From contig OX424568.1 of assembly GCA_949152475.1 (NCBI GenBank), positions 15,537,667 through 15,601,666 of the forward strand: 64,000 nt of DNA, in the 5' to 3' direction. Shown here piece by piece: positions 1-14,365 of the stretch. A program made the position numbers and the translations under genes. Source of the stretch: Terebella lapidaria (Eukaryota; Annelida; Polychaeta; Terebellida; Terebellidae). The notes under the pieces were generated by a model. The model was given only the letters and a program-made list of their open reading frames with translations, made no database searches and had not been told where the DNA came from. Every line of letters starts with the position of its first letter. The stretch's first letter is position 1.

Positions 1-151
1 CCGGGTCAAAATTATAATGTGTGTATAGGATGTCATTCTACACATGTGACTAAAATTTCAAGAGAATTCATTGAAAATTGAACGAGTTATGAATTTTTGA
101 AAAATCGCCCCATGTTAAAGATAGGGATTTTTCGAGTTTTCAAGAATTTTT

Positions 152-163
152 GATGACGTCATC
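152..163. promoter_or_regulatory. CRE/ATF-like 12-bp palindrome, one per A unit
   Basis: GATGACGTCATC is a perfect palindrome containing the full CREB/ATF site TGACGTCA. It recurs at the same offset in all A units and, as a related TGACGTCA site, in every B1 tail and most B1 and B2 cores. Binding is possible from the motif alone; function is not shown. Confidence 0.5.
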
Positions 164-268
164 AATAAACCGATTTTCTTCAAAAACTTTCGGTGTCCTT
201 CCTGGGTGAATACCTACCTATCAGAAAAATTTGGTGATGCTCGCACTAAAACTGTGGCCTGTAACGTG

Positions 269-274
<6 letters not shown>

Positions 275-318
<44 letters not shown>
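275..318 (+). repeat. (GACA)n microsatellite, first of 35 in array A
   Basis: Eleven perfect GACA copies followed by a short CAAA run. Every A unit has one at the same place. Copy numbers worked out from the sequence and unit lengths, units 1 to 35: 11, 15, 12, 10, 8, 9, 7, 6, 9, 8, 6, 8, 11, 9, 9, 10, 10, 9, 7, 9, 9, 9, 9, 6, 10, 9, 10, 9, 9, 8, 9, 10, 7, 9, 10. Units 13, 27 and 28 also have altered GACA/CAAA junctions. An ACAG-type microsatellite next to core repeats is a known feature of bivalve pearl-like elements. Confidence 0.95.
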
Positions 319-322
<4 letters not shown>

Positions 323-343
323 AACAAACGGAACTGACCAACA

Positions 344-372
344 TAGTTGTCGAATTTTCAATTCGTCAACTA
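344..372 (+). repeat. Terminal hairpin of the A unit (first copy)
   Basis: Arms TAGTTGTCGAATT and AATTCGTCAACTA pair over 13 positions with one T-T mismatch and a TTC loop. The same hairpin follows the microsatellite in every A unit. The right arm ends in CTAA followed by T, which resembles the CTRR end with a 3' T target of Helitrons. The last copy (37034-37062) marks the edge of the array. A version with the mismatch replaced by an A-T pair lies at 40743-40771. Confidence 0.85.
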
Positions 373-485
373 ATAAAGCTTCGCAAGTAGAAGAGACCCT
401 GCGTATATCCGTTTCATGTACAGGATCTTTGGTTTTTAGATGAATGGTGCTCCCTACGCATTTTCGTAAATGTCGATAGTGCTGA

Positions 486-493
486 TATAAAAG
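486..493 (+). promoter_or_regulatory. Candidate TATA box, first A unit
   Basis: TATAAAAG lies at the left end of module M in every A unit. Array C has TATAAAG at the equivalent place. Keeping a TATA box between two otherwise diverged satellites suggests a Pol II promoter that could transcribe each unit rightwards. No initiator or RNA evidence is available. Confidence 0.4.
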
Positions 494-910
494 AGCCCCT
501 GGCTCGCCAGAGATTGTATTTAAACAAGAGTTTTAGGCTTTGTTATATCACTTGTGCATTACTGAGTTAGAAAACCACAGAAATGTTGCTTTAGATCAGT
601 ATTCAGATGCATACAAGGTATATTGTATTACTACGCGACCGAGTGTTGACATTAGAGACGGTACATGTGCACAGGGGGTAATCGTTTCCACATCTTATTG
701 AGTTGTAAACGGGCTGACGAACAGATTTACCCCAGGTCTCTTTAAGTCTTGATATCTCAGCGAGTTTTCAAGTTATTTTGAACATGAAAAATGCACCTTA
801 AACTAGAAATAACACCGCATTTTTCCACAAAACAGCTTCAAAATTCAATGTTCAATGATTTTTTGAAAATTGGATCCAGAGGAAAAATAAATGTATCCAT
901 AAAACCCGGA

Positions 911-929
911 ATCCGGATCCGATCCGGAT
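911..929. repeat. 19-bp GC-rich palindrome in the A unit
   Basis: ATCCGGATCCGATCCGGAT is an inverted repeat with 9-bp arms around one central C. A relative, ATCCGGGTC-CG-ATCCGGGTC, arranged as a direct repeat, lies 165 bp downstream (1076-1095). Both occur in every unit and stand out as GC-rich islands in AT-rich sequence. Confidence 0.7.
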
Positions 930-1356
930 GAAATTTTGTCAGTTTATGGACCATGATAGTCCGCCACTTTGTAGGAAAAATCAAGCTGAAATATGCACAA
1001 TAGACCGAAATATAATATAAAATATAAGTTAAATGGAGTTTTCAATGTTAAATTCAAATAGCTGTCAAATCCGTAATCCGGGTCCGATCCGGGTCAAAAT
1101 TATAATGTGTGTATAGGATGTCATTCTACACATGTGACTAAAATTTCAAGAGAATTCATTGAAAATTGAACGAGTTATGAATTTTTGAAAAATCGCCCCA
1201 TGTTAAAGATAGGGATTTTTCGAGTTTTCAAGAATTTTTGATGACGTCATCAATAAACCGATTTTCTTCAAAAACTTTCGGTGTCCTTCCTGGGTGAATA
1301 CCTACCTATCAGAAAAATTTGGTGATGCTCGCACTAAAACTGTGGCCTGTAACGTG

Positions 1357-1426
<70 letters not shown>

Positions 1427-2460
1427 AACAAACGGAACTGACCAACATAGTTGTCGAATTTTCAATTCGTCAACTAATAAAGCTTCGCAAGTAGAAGAGA
1501 CCCTGCGTATATCCGTTTCATGTACAGGATCTTTGGTTTTTAGATGAATGGTGCTCCCTACGCATTTTCGTAAATGTCGATAGTGCTGATATAAAAGAGC
1601 CCCTGGCTCGCCAGAGATTGTATTTAAACAAGAGTTTTAGGCTTTGTTATATCACTTGTGCATTACTGAGTTAGAAAACCACAGAAATGTTGCTTTAGAT
1701 CAGTATTCAGATGCATACAAGGTATATTGTATTACTACGCGACCGAGTGTTGACATTAGAGACGGTACATGTGCACAGGGGGTAATCGTTTCCACATCTT
1801 ATTGAGTTGTAAACGGGCTGACGAACAGATTTACCCCAGGTCTCTTTAAGTCTTGATATCTCAGCGAGTTTTCAAGTTATTTTGAACATGAAAAATGCAC
1901 CTTAAACTAGAAATAACACCGCATTTTTCCACAAAACAGCTTCAAAATTCAATGTTCAATGATTTTTTGAAAATTGGATCCAGAGGAAAAATAAATGTAT
2001 CCATAAAACCCGGAATCCGGATCCGATCCGGATGAAATTTTGTCAGTTTATGGACCATGATAGTCCGCCACTTTGTAGGAAAAATCAAGCTGAAATATGC
2101 ACAATAGACCGAAATATAATATAAAATATAAGTTAAATGGAGTTTTCAATGTTAAATTCAAATAGCTGTCAAATCCGTAATCCGGGTCCGATCCGGGTCA
2201 AAATTATAATGTGTGTATAGGATGTCATTCTACACATGTGACTAAAATTTCAAGAGAATTCATTGAAAATTGAACGAGTTATGAATTTTTGAAAAATCGC
2301 CCCATGTTAAAGATAGGGATTTTTCGAGTTTTCAAGAATTTTTGATGACGTCATCAATAAACCGATTTTCTTCAAAAACTTTCGGTGTCCTTCCTGGGTG
2401 AATACCTACCTATCAGAAAAATTTGGTGATGCTCGCACTAAAACTGTGGCCTGTAACGTG

Positions 2461-2518
<58 letters not shown>

Positions 2519-3552
2519 AACAAACGGAACTGACCAACATAGTTGTCGAATTTTCAATTCGTCAACTAATAAAGCTTCGCAAGTAGAAGAGACCCTGCGT
2601 ATATCCGTTTCATGTACAGGATCTTTGGTTTTTAGATGAATGGTGCTCCCTACGCATTTTCGTAAATGTCGATAGTGCTGATATAAAAGAGCCCCTGGCT
2701 CGCCAGAGATTGTATTTAAACAAGAGTTTTAGGCTTTGTTATATCACTTGTGCATTACTGAGTTAGAAAACCACAGAAATGTTGCTTTAGATCAGTATTC
2801 AGATGCATACAAGGTATATTGTATTACTACGCGACCGAGTGTTGACATTAGAGACGGTACATGTGCACAGGGGGTAATCGTTTCCACATCTTATTGAGTT
2901 GTAAACGGGCTGACGAACAGATTTACCCCAGGTCTCTTTAAGTCTTGATATCTCAGCGAGTTTTCAAGTTATTTTGAACATGAAAAATGCACCTTAAACT
3001 AGAAATAACACCGCATTTTTCCACAAAACAGCTTCAAAATTCAATGTTCAATGATTTTTTGAAAATTGGATCCAGAGGAAAAATAAATGTATCCATAAAA
3101 CCCGGAATCCGGATCCGATCCGGATGAAATTTTGTCAGTTTATGGACCATGATAGTCCGCCACTTTGTAGGAAAAATCAAGCTGAAATATGCACAATAGA
3201 CCGAAATATAATATAAAATATAAGTTAAATGGAGTTTTCAATGTTAAATTCAAATAGCTGTCAAATCCGTAATCCGGGTCCGATCCGGGTCAAAATTATA
3301 ATGTGTGTATAGGATGTCATTCTACACATGTGACTAAAATTTCAAGAGAATTCATTGAAAATTGAACGAGTTATGAATTTTTGAAAAATCGCCCCATGTT
3401 AAAGATAGGGATTTTTCGAGTTTTCAAGAATTTTTGATGACGTCATCAATAAACCGATTTTCTTCAAAAACTTTCGGTGTCCTTCCTGGGTGAATACCTA
3501 CCTATCAGAAAAATTTGGTGATGCTCGCACTAAAACTGTGGCCTGTAACGTG

Positions 3553-3602
<50 letters not shown>

Positions 3603-4636
3603 AACAAACGGAACTGACCAACATAGTTGTCGAATTTTCAATTCGTCAACTAATAAAGCTTCGCAAGTAGAAGAGACCCTGCGTATATCCGTTTCATGTA
3701 CAGGATCTTTGGTTTTTAGATGAATGGTGCTCCCTACGCATTTTCGTAAATGTCGATAGTGCTGATATAAAAGAGCCCCTGGCTCGCCAGAGATTGTATT
3801 TAAACAAGAGTTTTAGGCTTTGTTATATCACTTGTGCATTACTGAGTTAGAAAACCACAGAAATGTTGCTTTAGATCAGTATTCAGATGCATACAAGGTA
3901 TATTGTATTACTACGCGACCGAGTGTTGACATTAGAGACGGTACATGTGCACAGGGGGTAATCGTTTCCACATCTTATTGAGTTGTAAACGGGCTGACGA
4001 ACAGATTTACCCCAGGTCTCTTTAAGTCTTGATATCTCAGCGAGTTTTCAAGTTATTTTGAACATGAAAAATGCACCTTAAACTAGAAATAACACCGCAT
4101 TTTTCCACAAAACAGCTTCAAAATTCAATGTTCAATGATTTTTTGAAAATTGGATCCAGAGGAAAAATAAATGTATCCATAAAACCCGGAATCCGGATCC
4201 GATCCGGATGAAATTTTGTCAGTTTATGGACCATGATAGTCCGCCACTTTGTAGGAAAAATCAAGCTGAAATATGCACAATAGACCGAAATATAATATAA
4301 AATATAAGTTAAATGGAGTTTTCAATGTTAAATTCAAATAGCTGTCAAATCCGTAATCCGGGTCCGATCCGGGTCAAAATTATAATGTGTGTATAGGATG
4401 TCATTCTACACATGTGACTAAAATTTCAAGAGAATTCATTGAAAATTGAACGAGTTATGAATTTTTGAAAAATCGCCCCATGTTAAAGATAGGGATTTTT
4501 CGAGTTTTCAAGAATTTTTGATGACGTCATCAATAAACCGATTTTCTTCAAAAACTTTCGGTGTCCTTCCTGGGTGAATACCTACCTATCAGAAAAATTT
4601 GGTGATGCTCGCACTAAAACTGTGGCCTGTAACGTG

Positions 4637-4678
<42 letters not shown>

Positions 4679-5712
4679 AACAAACGGAACTGACCAACAT
4701 AGTTGTCGAATTTTCAATTCGTCAACTAATAAAGCTTCGCAAGTAGAAGAGACCCTGCGTATATCCGTTTCATGTACAGGATCTTTGGTTTTTAGATGAA
4801 TGGTGCTCCCTACGCATTTTCGTAAATGTCGATAGTGCTGATATAAAAGAGCCCCTGGCTCGCCAGAGATTGTATTTAAACAAGAGTTTTAGGCTTTGTT
4901 ATATCACTTGTGCATTACTGAGTTAGAAAACCACAGAAATGTTGCTTTAGATCAGTATTCAGATGCATACAAGGTATATTGTATTACTACGCGACCGAGT
5001 GTTGACATTAGAGACGGTACATGTGCACAGGGGGTAATCGTTTCCACATCTTATTGAGTTGTAAACGGGCTGACGAACAGATTTACCCCAGGTCTCTTTA
5101 AGTCTTGATATCTCAGCGAGTTTTCAAGTTATTTTGAACATGAAAAATGCACCTTAAACTAGAAATAACACCGCATTTTTCCACAAAACAGCTTCAAAAT
5201 TCAATGTTCAATGATTTTTTGAAAATTGGATCCAGAGGAAAAATAAATGTATCCATAAAACCCGGAATCCGGATCCGATCCGGATGAAATTTTGTCAGTT
5301 TATGGACCATGATAGTCCGCCACTTTGTAGGAAAAATCAAGCTGAAATATGCACAATAGACCGAAATATAATATAAAATATAAGTTAAATGGAGTTTTCA
5401 ATGTTAAATTCAAATAGCTGTCAAATCCGTAATCCGGGTCCGATCCGGGTCAAAATTATAATGTGTGTATAGGATGTCATTCTACACATGTGACTAAAAT
5501 TTCAAGAGAATTCATTGAAAATTGAACGAGTTATGAATTTTTGAAAAATCGCCCCATGTTAAAGATAGGGATTTTTCGAGTTTTCAAGAATTTTTGATGA
5601 CGTCATCAATAAACCGATTTTCTTCAAAAACTTTCGGTGTCCTTCCTGGGTGAATACCTACCTATCAGAAAAATTTGGTGATGCTCGCACTAAAACTGTG
5701 GCCTGTAACGTG

Positions 5713-5758
<46 letters not shown>

Positions 5759-6792
5759 AACAAACGGAACTGACCAACATAGTTGTCGAATTTTCAATTC
5801 GTCAACTAATAAAGCTTCGCAAGTAGAAGAGACCCTGCGTATATCCGTTTCATGTACAGGATCTTTGGTTTTTAGATGAATGGTGCTCCCTACGCATTTT
5901 CGTAAATGTCGATAGTGCTGATATAAAAGAGCCCCTGGCTCGCCAGAGATTGTATTTAAACAAGAGTTTTAGGCTTTGTTATATCACTTGTGCATTACTG
6001 AGTTAGAAAACCACAGAAATGTTGCTTTAGATCAGTATTCAGATGCATACAAGGTATATTGTATTACTACGCGACCGAGTGTTGACATTAGAGACGGTAC
6101 ATGTGCACAGGGGGTAATCGTTTCCACATCTTATTGAGTTGTAAACGGGCTGACGAACAGATTTACCCCAGGTCTCTTTAAGTCTTGATATCTCAGCGAG
6201 TTTTCAAGTTATTTTGAACATGAAAAATGCACCTTAAACTAGAAATAACACCGCATTTTTCCACAAAACAGCTTCAAAATTCAATGTTCAATGATTTTTT
6301 GAAAATTGGATCCAGAGGAAAAATAAATGTATCCATAAAACCCGGAATCCGGATCCGATCCGGATGAAATTTTGTCAGTTTATGGACCATGATAGTCCGC
6401 CACTTTGTAGGAAAAATCAAGCTGAAATATGCACAATAGACCGAAATATAATATAAAATATAAGTTAAATGGAGTTTTCAATGTTAAATTCAAATAGCTG
6501 TCAAATCCGTAATCCGGGTCCGATCCGGGTCAAAATTATAATGTGTGTATAGGATGTCATTCTACACATGTGACTAAAATTTCAAGAGAATTCATTGAAA
6601 ATTGAACGAGTTATGAATTTTTGAAAAATCGCCCCATGTTAAAGATAGGGATTTTTCGAGTTTTCAAGAATTTTTGATGACGTCATCAATAAACCGATTT
6701 TCTTCAAAAACTTTCGGTGTCCTTCCTGGGTGAATACCTACCTATCAGAAAAATTTGGTGATGCTCGCACTAAAACTGTGGCCTGTAACGTG

Positions 6793-6830
<38 letters not shown>

Positions 6831-7867
6831 AACAAACGGAACTGACCAACATAGTTGTCGAATTTTCAATTCGTCAACTAATAAAGCTTCGCAAGTAGAA
6901 GAGACCCTGCGTATATCCGTTTCATGTACAGGATCTTTGGTTTTTAGATGAATGGTGCTCCCTACGCATTTTCGTAAATGTCGATAGTGCTGATATAAAA
7001 GAGCCCCTGGCTCACCAGAGATTGTATTTAAACAAGAGTTTTAGGCTTTGTTATATCACTTGTGCATTACTGAGTTAGAAAACCACAGAAATGTTGCTTT
7101 AGATCAGTATTCAGATGCATACAAGGTATATTGTATTACTACGCGACCGAGTGTTGACATTAGAGACGGTACATGTGCACAGGGGGTAATCGTTTCCACA
7201 TCTTATTGAGTTGTAAACGGGCTGACGAACAGATTTACCCCAGGTCTCTTTAAGTCTTGATATCTCAGCGAGTTTTCAAGTTATTTTGAACATGAAAAAT
7301 GCACCTTAAACTAGAAATAACACCGCATTTTTCCACAAAACAGCTTCAAAATTCAATGTTCAATGATTTTTTGAAAATTGGATCCAGAGGAAAAATAAAT
7401 GTATCCATAAAACCCGGAATCCGGATCCGATCCGGATGAAATTTTGTCAGTTTATGGACCATGATAGTCCGCCACTTTGTAGGAAAAATCAAGCTGAAAT
7501 ATGCACAATAGACCGAAATATAATATAAAATATAAGTTAAATGGAGTTTTCAATGTTAAATTCAAATAGCTGTCAAATCCGTAATCCGGGTCCGATCCGG
7601 GTCAAAATTATAATGTGTGTATAGGATGTCATTCTACACATGTGACTAAAATTTCAAGAGAATTCATTGAAAATTGAACGAGTTATGAATTTTTGAAAAA
7701 TCGCCCCATGTTAAAGATAGGGATTTTTCGAGTTTTCAAGAATTTTTGATGACGTCATCAATAAACCGATTTTCTTCAAAAACTTTCGGTGTCCTTCCTG
7801 GGTGAATACCTACCTATCAGAAAAATTTGGTGATGCTCGCACTAAAACTGTGGCCTGTAACGTGCAA

Positions 7868-7898
<31 letters not shown>

Positions 7899-8932
7899 AA
7901 CAAACGGAACTGACCAACATAGTTGTCGAATTTTCAATTCGTCAACTAATAAAGCTTCGCAAGTAGAAGAGACCCTGCGTATATCCGTTTCATGTACAGG
8001 ATCTTTGGTTTTTAGATGAATGGTGCTCCCTACGCATTTTCGTAAATGTCGATAGTGCTGATATAAAAGAGCCCCTGGCTCGCCAGAGATTGTATTTAAA
8101 CAAGAGTTTTAGGCTTTGTTATATCACTTGTGCATTACTGAGTTAGAAAACCACAGAAATGTTGCTTTAGATCAGTATTCAGATGCATACAAGGTATATT
8201 GTATTACTACGCGACCGAGTGTTGACATTAGAGACGGTACATGTGCACAGGGGGTAATCGTTTCCACATCTTATTGAGTTGTAAACGGGCTGACGAACAG
8301 ATTTACCCCAGGTCTCTTTAAGTCTTGATATCTCAGCGAGTTTTCAAGTTATTTTGAACATGAAAAATGCACCTTAAACTAGAAATAACACCGCATTTTT
8401 CCACAAAACAGCTTCAAAATTCAATGTTCAATGATTTTTTGAAAATTGGATCCAGAGGAAAAATAAATGTATCCATAAAACCCGGAATCCGGATCCGATC
8501 CGGATGAAATTTTGTCAGTTTATGGACCATGATAGTCCGCCACTTTGTAGGAAAAATCAAGCTGAAATATGCACAATAGACCGAAATATAATATAAAATA
8601 TAAGTTAAATGGAGTTTTCAATGTTAAATTCAAATAGCTGTCAAATCCGTAATCCGGGTCCGATCCGGGTCAAAATTATAATGTGTGTATAGGATGTCAT
8701 TCTACACATGTGACTAAAATTTCAAGAGAATTCATTGAAAATTGAACGAGTTATGAATTTTTGAAAAATCGCCCCATGTTAAAGATAGGGATTTTTCGAG
8801 TTTTCAAGAATTTTTGATGACGTCATCAATAAACCGATTTTCTTCAAAAACTTTCGGTGTCCTTCCTGGGTGAATACCTACCTATCAGAAAAATTTGGTG
8901 ATGCTCGCACTAAAACTGTGGCCTGTAACGTG

Positions 8933-8978
<46 letters not shown>

Positions 8979-10012
8979 AACAAACGGAACTGACCAACAT
9001 AGTTGTCGAATTTTCAATTCGTCAACTAATAAAGCTTCGCAAGTAGAAGAGACCCTGCGTATATCCGTTTCATGTACAGGATCTTTGGTTTTTAGATGAA
9101 TGGTGCTCCCTACGCATTTTCGTAAATGTCGATAGTGCTGATATAAAAGAGCCCCTGGCTCGCCAGAGATTGTATTTAAACAAGAGTTTTAGGCTTTGTT
9201 ATATCACTTGTGCATTACTGAGTTAGAAAACCACAGAAATGTTGCTTTAGATCAGTATTCAGATGCATACAAGGTATATTGTATTACTACGCGACCGAGT
9301 GTTGACATTAGAGACGGTACATGTGCACAGGGGGTAATCGTTTCCACATCTTATTGAGTTGTAAACGGGCTGACGAACAGATTTACCCCAGGTCTCTTTA
9401 AGTCTTGATATCTCAGCGAGTTTTCAAGTTATTTTGAACATGAAAAATGCACCTTAAACTAGAAATAACACCGCATTTTTCCACAAAACAGCTTCAAAAT
9501 TCAATGTTCAATGATTTTTTGAAAATTGGATCCAGAGGAAAAATAAATGTATCCATAAAACCCGGAATCCGGATCCGATCCGGATGAAATTTTGTCAGTT
9601 TATGGACCATGATAGTCCGCCACTTTGTAGGAAAAATCAAGCTGAAATATGCACAATAGACCGAAATATAATATAAAATATAAGTTAAATGGAGTTTTCA
9701 ATGTTAAATTCAAATAGCTGTCAAATCCGTAATCCGGGTCCGATCCGGGTCAAAATTATAATGTGTGTATAGGATGTCATTCTACACATGTGACTAAAAT
9801 TTCAAGAGAATTCATTGAAAATTGAACGAGTTATGAATTTTTGAAAAATCGCCCCATGTTAAAGATAGGGATTTTTCGAGTTTTCAAGAATTTTTGATGA
9901 CGTCATCAATAAACCGATTTTCTTCAAAAACTTTCGGTGTCCTTCCTGGGTGAATACCTACCTATCAGAAAAATTTGGTGATGCTCGCACTAAAACTGTG
10001 GCCTGTAACGTG

Positions 10013-10054
<42 letters not shown>

Positions 10055-11091
10055 AACAAACGGAACTGACCAACATAGTTGTCGAATTTTCAATTCGTCA
10101 ACTAATAAAGCTTCGCAAGTAGAAGAGACCCTGCGTATATCCGTTTCATGTACAGGATCTTTGGTTTTTAGATGAATGGTGCTCCCTACGCATTTTCGTA
10201 AATGTCGATAGTGCTGATATAAAAGAGCCCCTGGCTCACCAGAGATTGTATTTAAACAAGAGTTTTAGGCTTTGTTATATCACTTGTGCATTACTGAGTT
10301 AGAAAACCACAGAAATGTTGCTTTAGATCAGTATTCAGATGCATACAAGGTATATTGTATTACTACGCGACCGAGTGTTGACATTAGAGACGGTACATGT
10401 GCACAGGGGGTAATCGTTTCCACATCTTATTGAGTTGTAAACGGGCTGACGAACAGATTTACCCCAGGTCTCTTTAAGTCTTGATATCTCAGCGAGTTTT
10501 CAAGTTATTTTGAACATGAAAAATGCACCTTAAACTAGAAATAACACCGCATTTTTCCACAAAACAGCTTCAAAATTCAATGTTCAATGATTTTTTGAAA
10601 ATTGGATCCAGAGGAAAAATAAATGTATCCATAAAACCCGGAATCCGGATCCGATCCGGATGAAATTTTGTCAGTTTATGGACCATGATAGTCCGCCACT
10701 TTGTAGGAAAAATCAAGCTGAAATATGCACAATAGACCGAAATATAATATAAAATATAAGTTAAATGGAGTTTTCAATGTTAAATTCAAATAGCTGTCAA
10801 ATCCGTAATCCGGGTCCGATCCGGGTCAAAATTATAATGTGTGTATAGGATGTCATTCTACACATGTGACTAAAATTTCAAGAGAATTCATTGAAAATTG
10901 AACGAGTTATGAATTTTTGAAAAATCGCCCCATGTTAAAGATAGGGATTTTTCGAGTTTTCAAGAATTTTTGATGACGTCATCAATAAACCGATTTTCTT
11001 CAAAAACTTTCGGTGTCCTTCCTGGGTGAATACCTACCTATCAGAAAAATTTGGTGATGCTCGCACTAAAACTGTGGCCTGTAACGTGCAA

Positions 11092-11122
<31 letters not shown>

Positions 11123-12156
11123 AACAAACGGAACTGACCAACATAGTTGTCGAATTTTCAATTCGTCAACTAATAAAGCTTCGCAAGTAGAAGAGACCCT
11201 GCGTATATCCGTTTCATGTACAGGATCTTTGGTTTTTAGATGAATGGTGCTCCCTACGCATTTTCGTAAATGTCGATAGTGCTGATATAAAAGAGCCCCT
11301 GGCTCGCCAGAGATTGTATTTAAACAAGAGTTTTAGGCTTTGTTATATCACTTGTGCATTACTGAGTTAGAAAACCACAGAAATGTTGCTTTAGATCAGT
11401 ATTCAGATGCATACAAGGTATATTGTATTACTACGCGACCGAGTGTTGACATTAGAGACGGTACATGTGCACAGGGGGTAATCGTTTCCACATCTTATTG
11501 AGTTGTAAACGGGCTGACGAACAGATTTACCCCAGGTCTCTTTAAGTCTTGATATCTCAGCGAGTTTTCAAGTTATTTTGAACATGAAAAATGCACCTTA
11601 AACTAGAAATAACACCGCATTTTTCCACAAAACAGCTTCAAAATTCAATGTTCAATGATTTTTTGAAAATTGGATCCAGAGGAAAAATAAATGTATCCAT
11701 AAAACCCGGAATCCGGATCCGATCCGGATGAAATTTTGTCAGTTTATGGACCATGATAGTCCGCCACTTTGTAGGAAAAATCAAGCTGAAATATGCACAA
11801 TAGACCGAAATATAATATAAAATATAAGTTAAATGGAGTTTTCAATGTTAAATTCAAATAGCTGTCAAATCCGTAATCCGGGTCCGATCCGGGTCAAAAT
11901 TATAATGTGTGTATAGGATGTCATTCTACACATGTGACTAAAATTTCAAGAGAATTCATTGAAAATTGAACGAGTTATGAATTTTTGAAAAATCGCCCCA
12001 TGTTAAAGATAGGGATTTTTCGAGTTTTCAAGAATTTTTGATGACGTCATCAATAAACCGATTTTCTTCAAAAACTTTCGGTGTCCTTCCTGGGTGAATA
12101 CCTACCTATCAGAAAAATTTGGTGATGCTCGCACTAAAACTGTGGCCTGTAACGTG

Positions 12157-12198
<42 letters not shown>

Positions 12199-13232
12199 AA
12201 CAAACGGAACTGACCAACATAGTTGTCGAATTTTCAATTCGTCAACTAATAAAGCTTCGCAAGTAGAAGAGACCCTGCGTATATCCGTTTCATGTACAGG
12301 ATCTTTGGTTTTTAGATGAATGGTGCTCCCTACGCATTTTCGTAAATGTCGATAGTGCTGATATAAAAGAGCCCCTGGCTCGCCAGAGATTGTATTTAAA
12401 CAAGAGTTTTAGGCTTTGTTATATCACTTGTGCATTACTGAGTTAGAAAACCACAGAAATGTTGCTTTAGATCAGTATTCAGATGCATACAAGGTATATT
12501 GTATTACTACGCGACCGAGTGTTGACATTAGAGACGGTACATGTGCACAGGGGGTAATCGTTTCCACATCTTATTGAGTTGTAAACGGGCTGACGAACAG
12601 ATTTACCCCAGGTCTCTTTAAGTCTTGATATCTCAGCGAGTTTTCAAGTTATTTTGAACATGAAAAATGCACCTTAAACTAGAAATAACACCGCATTTTT
12701 CCACAAAACAGCTTCAAAATTCAATGTTCAATGATTTTTTGAAAATTGGATCCAGAGGAAAAATAAATGTATCCATAAAACCCGGAATCCGGATCCGATC
12801 CGGATGAAATTTTGTCAGTTTATGGACCATGATAGTCCGCCACTTTGTAGGAAAAATCAAGCTGAAATATGCACAATAGACCGAAATATAATATAAAATA
12901 TAAGTTAAATGGAGTTTTCAATGTTAAATTCAAATAGCTGTCAAATCCGTAATCCGGGTCCGATCCGGGTCAAAATTATAATGTGTGTATAGGATGTCAT
13001 TCTACACATGTGACTAAAATTTCAAGAGAATTCATTGAAAATTGAACGAGTTATGAATTTTTGAAAAATCGCCCCATGTTAAAGATAGGGATTTTTCGAG
13101 TTTTCAAGAATTTTTGATGACGTCATCAATAAACCGATTTTCTTCAAAAACTTTCGGTGTCCTTCCTGGGTGAATACCTACCTATCAGAAAAATTTGGTG
13201 ATGCTCGCACTAAAACTGTGGCCTGTAACGTG

Positions 13233-13286
<54 letters not shown>

Positions 13287-14319
13287 AACAACGGAACTGA
13301 CCAACATAGTTGTCGAATTTTCAATTCGTCAACTAATAAAGCTTCGCAAGTAGAAGAGACCCTGCGTATATCCGTTTCATGTACAGGATCTTTGGTTTTT
13401 AGATGAATGGTGCTCCCTACGCATTTTCGTAAATGTCGATAGTGCTGATATAAAAGAGCCCCTGGCTCGCCAGAGATTGTATTTAAACAAGAGTTTTAGG
13501 CTTTGTTATATCACTTGTGCATTACTGAGTTAGAAAACCACAGAAATGTTGCTTTAGATCAGTATTCAGATGCATACAAGGTATATTGTATTACTACGCG
13601 ACCGAGTGTTGACATTAGAGACGGTACATGTGCACAGGGGGTAATCGTTTCCACATCTTATTGAGTTGTAAACGGGCTGACGAACAGATTTACCCCAGGT
13701 CTCTTTAAGTCTTGATATCTCAGCGAGTTTTCAAGTTATTTTGAACATGAAAAATGCACCTTAAACTAGAAATAACACCGCATTTTTCCACAAAACAGCT
13801 TCAAAATTCAATGTTCAATGATTTTTTGAAAATTGGATCCAGAGGAAAAATAAATGTATCCATAAAACCCGGAATCCGGATCCGATCCGGATGAAATTTT
13901 GTCAGTTTATGGACCATGATAGTCCGCCACTTTGTAGGAAAAATCAAGCTGAAATATGCACAATAGACCGAAATATAATATAAAATATAAGTTAAATGGA
14001 GTTTTCAATGTTAAATTCAAATAGCTGTCAAATCCGTAATCCGGGTCCGATCCGGGTCAAAATTATAATGTGTGTATAGGATGTCATTCTACACATGTGA
14101 CTAAAATTTCAAGAGAATTCATTGAAAATTGAACGAGTTATGAATTTTTGAAAAATCGCCCCATGTTAAAGATAGGGATTTTTCGAGTTTTCAAGAATTT
14201 TTGATGACGTCATCAATAAACCGATTTTCTTCAAAAACTTTCGGTGTCCTTCCTGGGTGAATACCTACCTATCAGAAAAATTTGGTGATGCTCGCACTAA
14301 AACTGTGGCCTGTAACGTG

Positions 14320-14365
<46 letters not shown>

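Larger units (their letters stand above)
482..951 (+). repeat. Module M in array A (shared with array C)
   Basis: This stretch of about 470 bp in each A unit aligns along its length with a module of nearly the same size in each C unit (55802-56270 in the first). Landmarks in the same order: TATAAA at the left end, GAGTTTTAG, GAAATGTTG, ACCGAGTGT, CACAGGGGGTAATCGTTT, GATATCTC followed by GCGAGTTTTCAAGTTATT, AAACTAGAAATAACAC, and TTTTGTCAG near the right end. By eye about two thirds to three quarters of bases agree. The frame that is open for 65 codons in C (starting at TTG) is closed by stops in A, so the conservation does not look coding. Position is also kept: it follows the hairpin by about 110 bp. 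Confidence 0.85.

Noticed and set aside
231-443. Open frames with Asp-Arg-Gln-Thr repeats in each A unit
   Set aside because: They translate the GACA tract, many start only at GTG, and their frame and end change with the GACA copy number from unit to unit.
719-760. Hammerhead ribozyme, from CTGACGA in the A unit
   Set aside because: The CUGANGA core is there, but no GAAA core partner or suitable stems follow; C units lack the motif.
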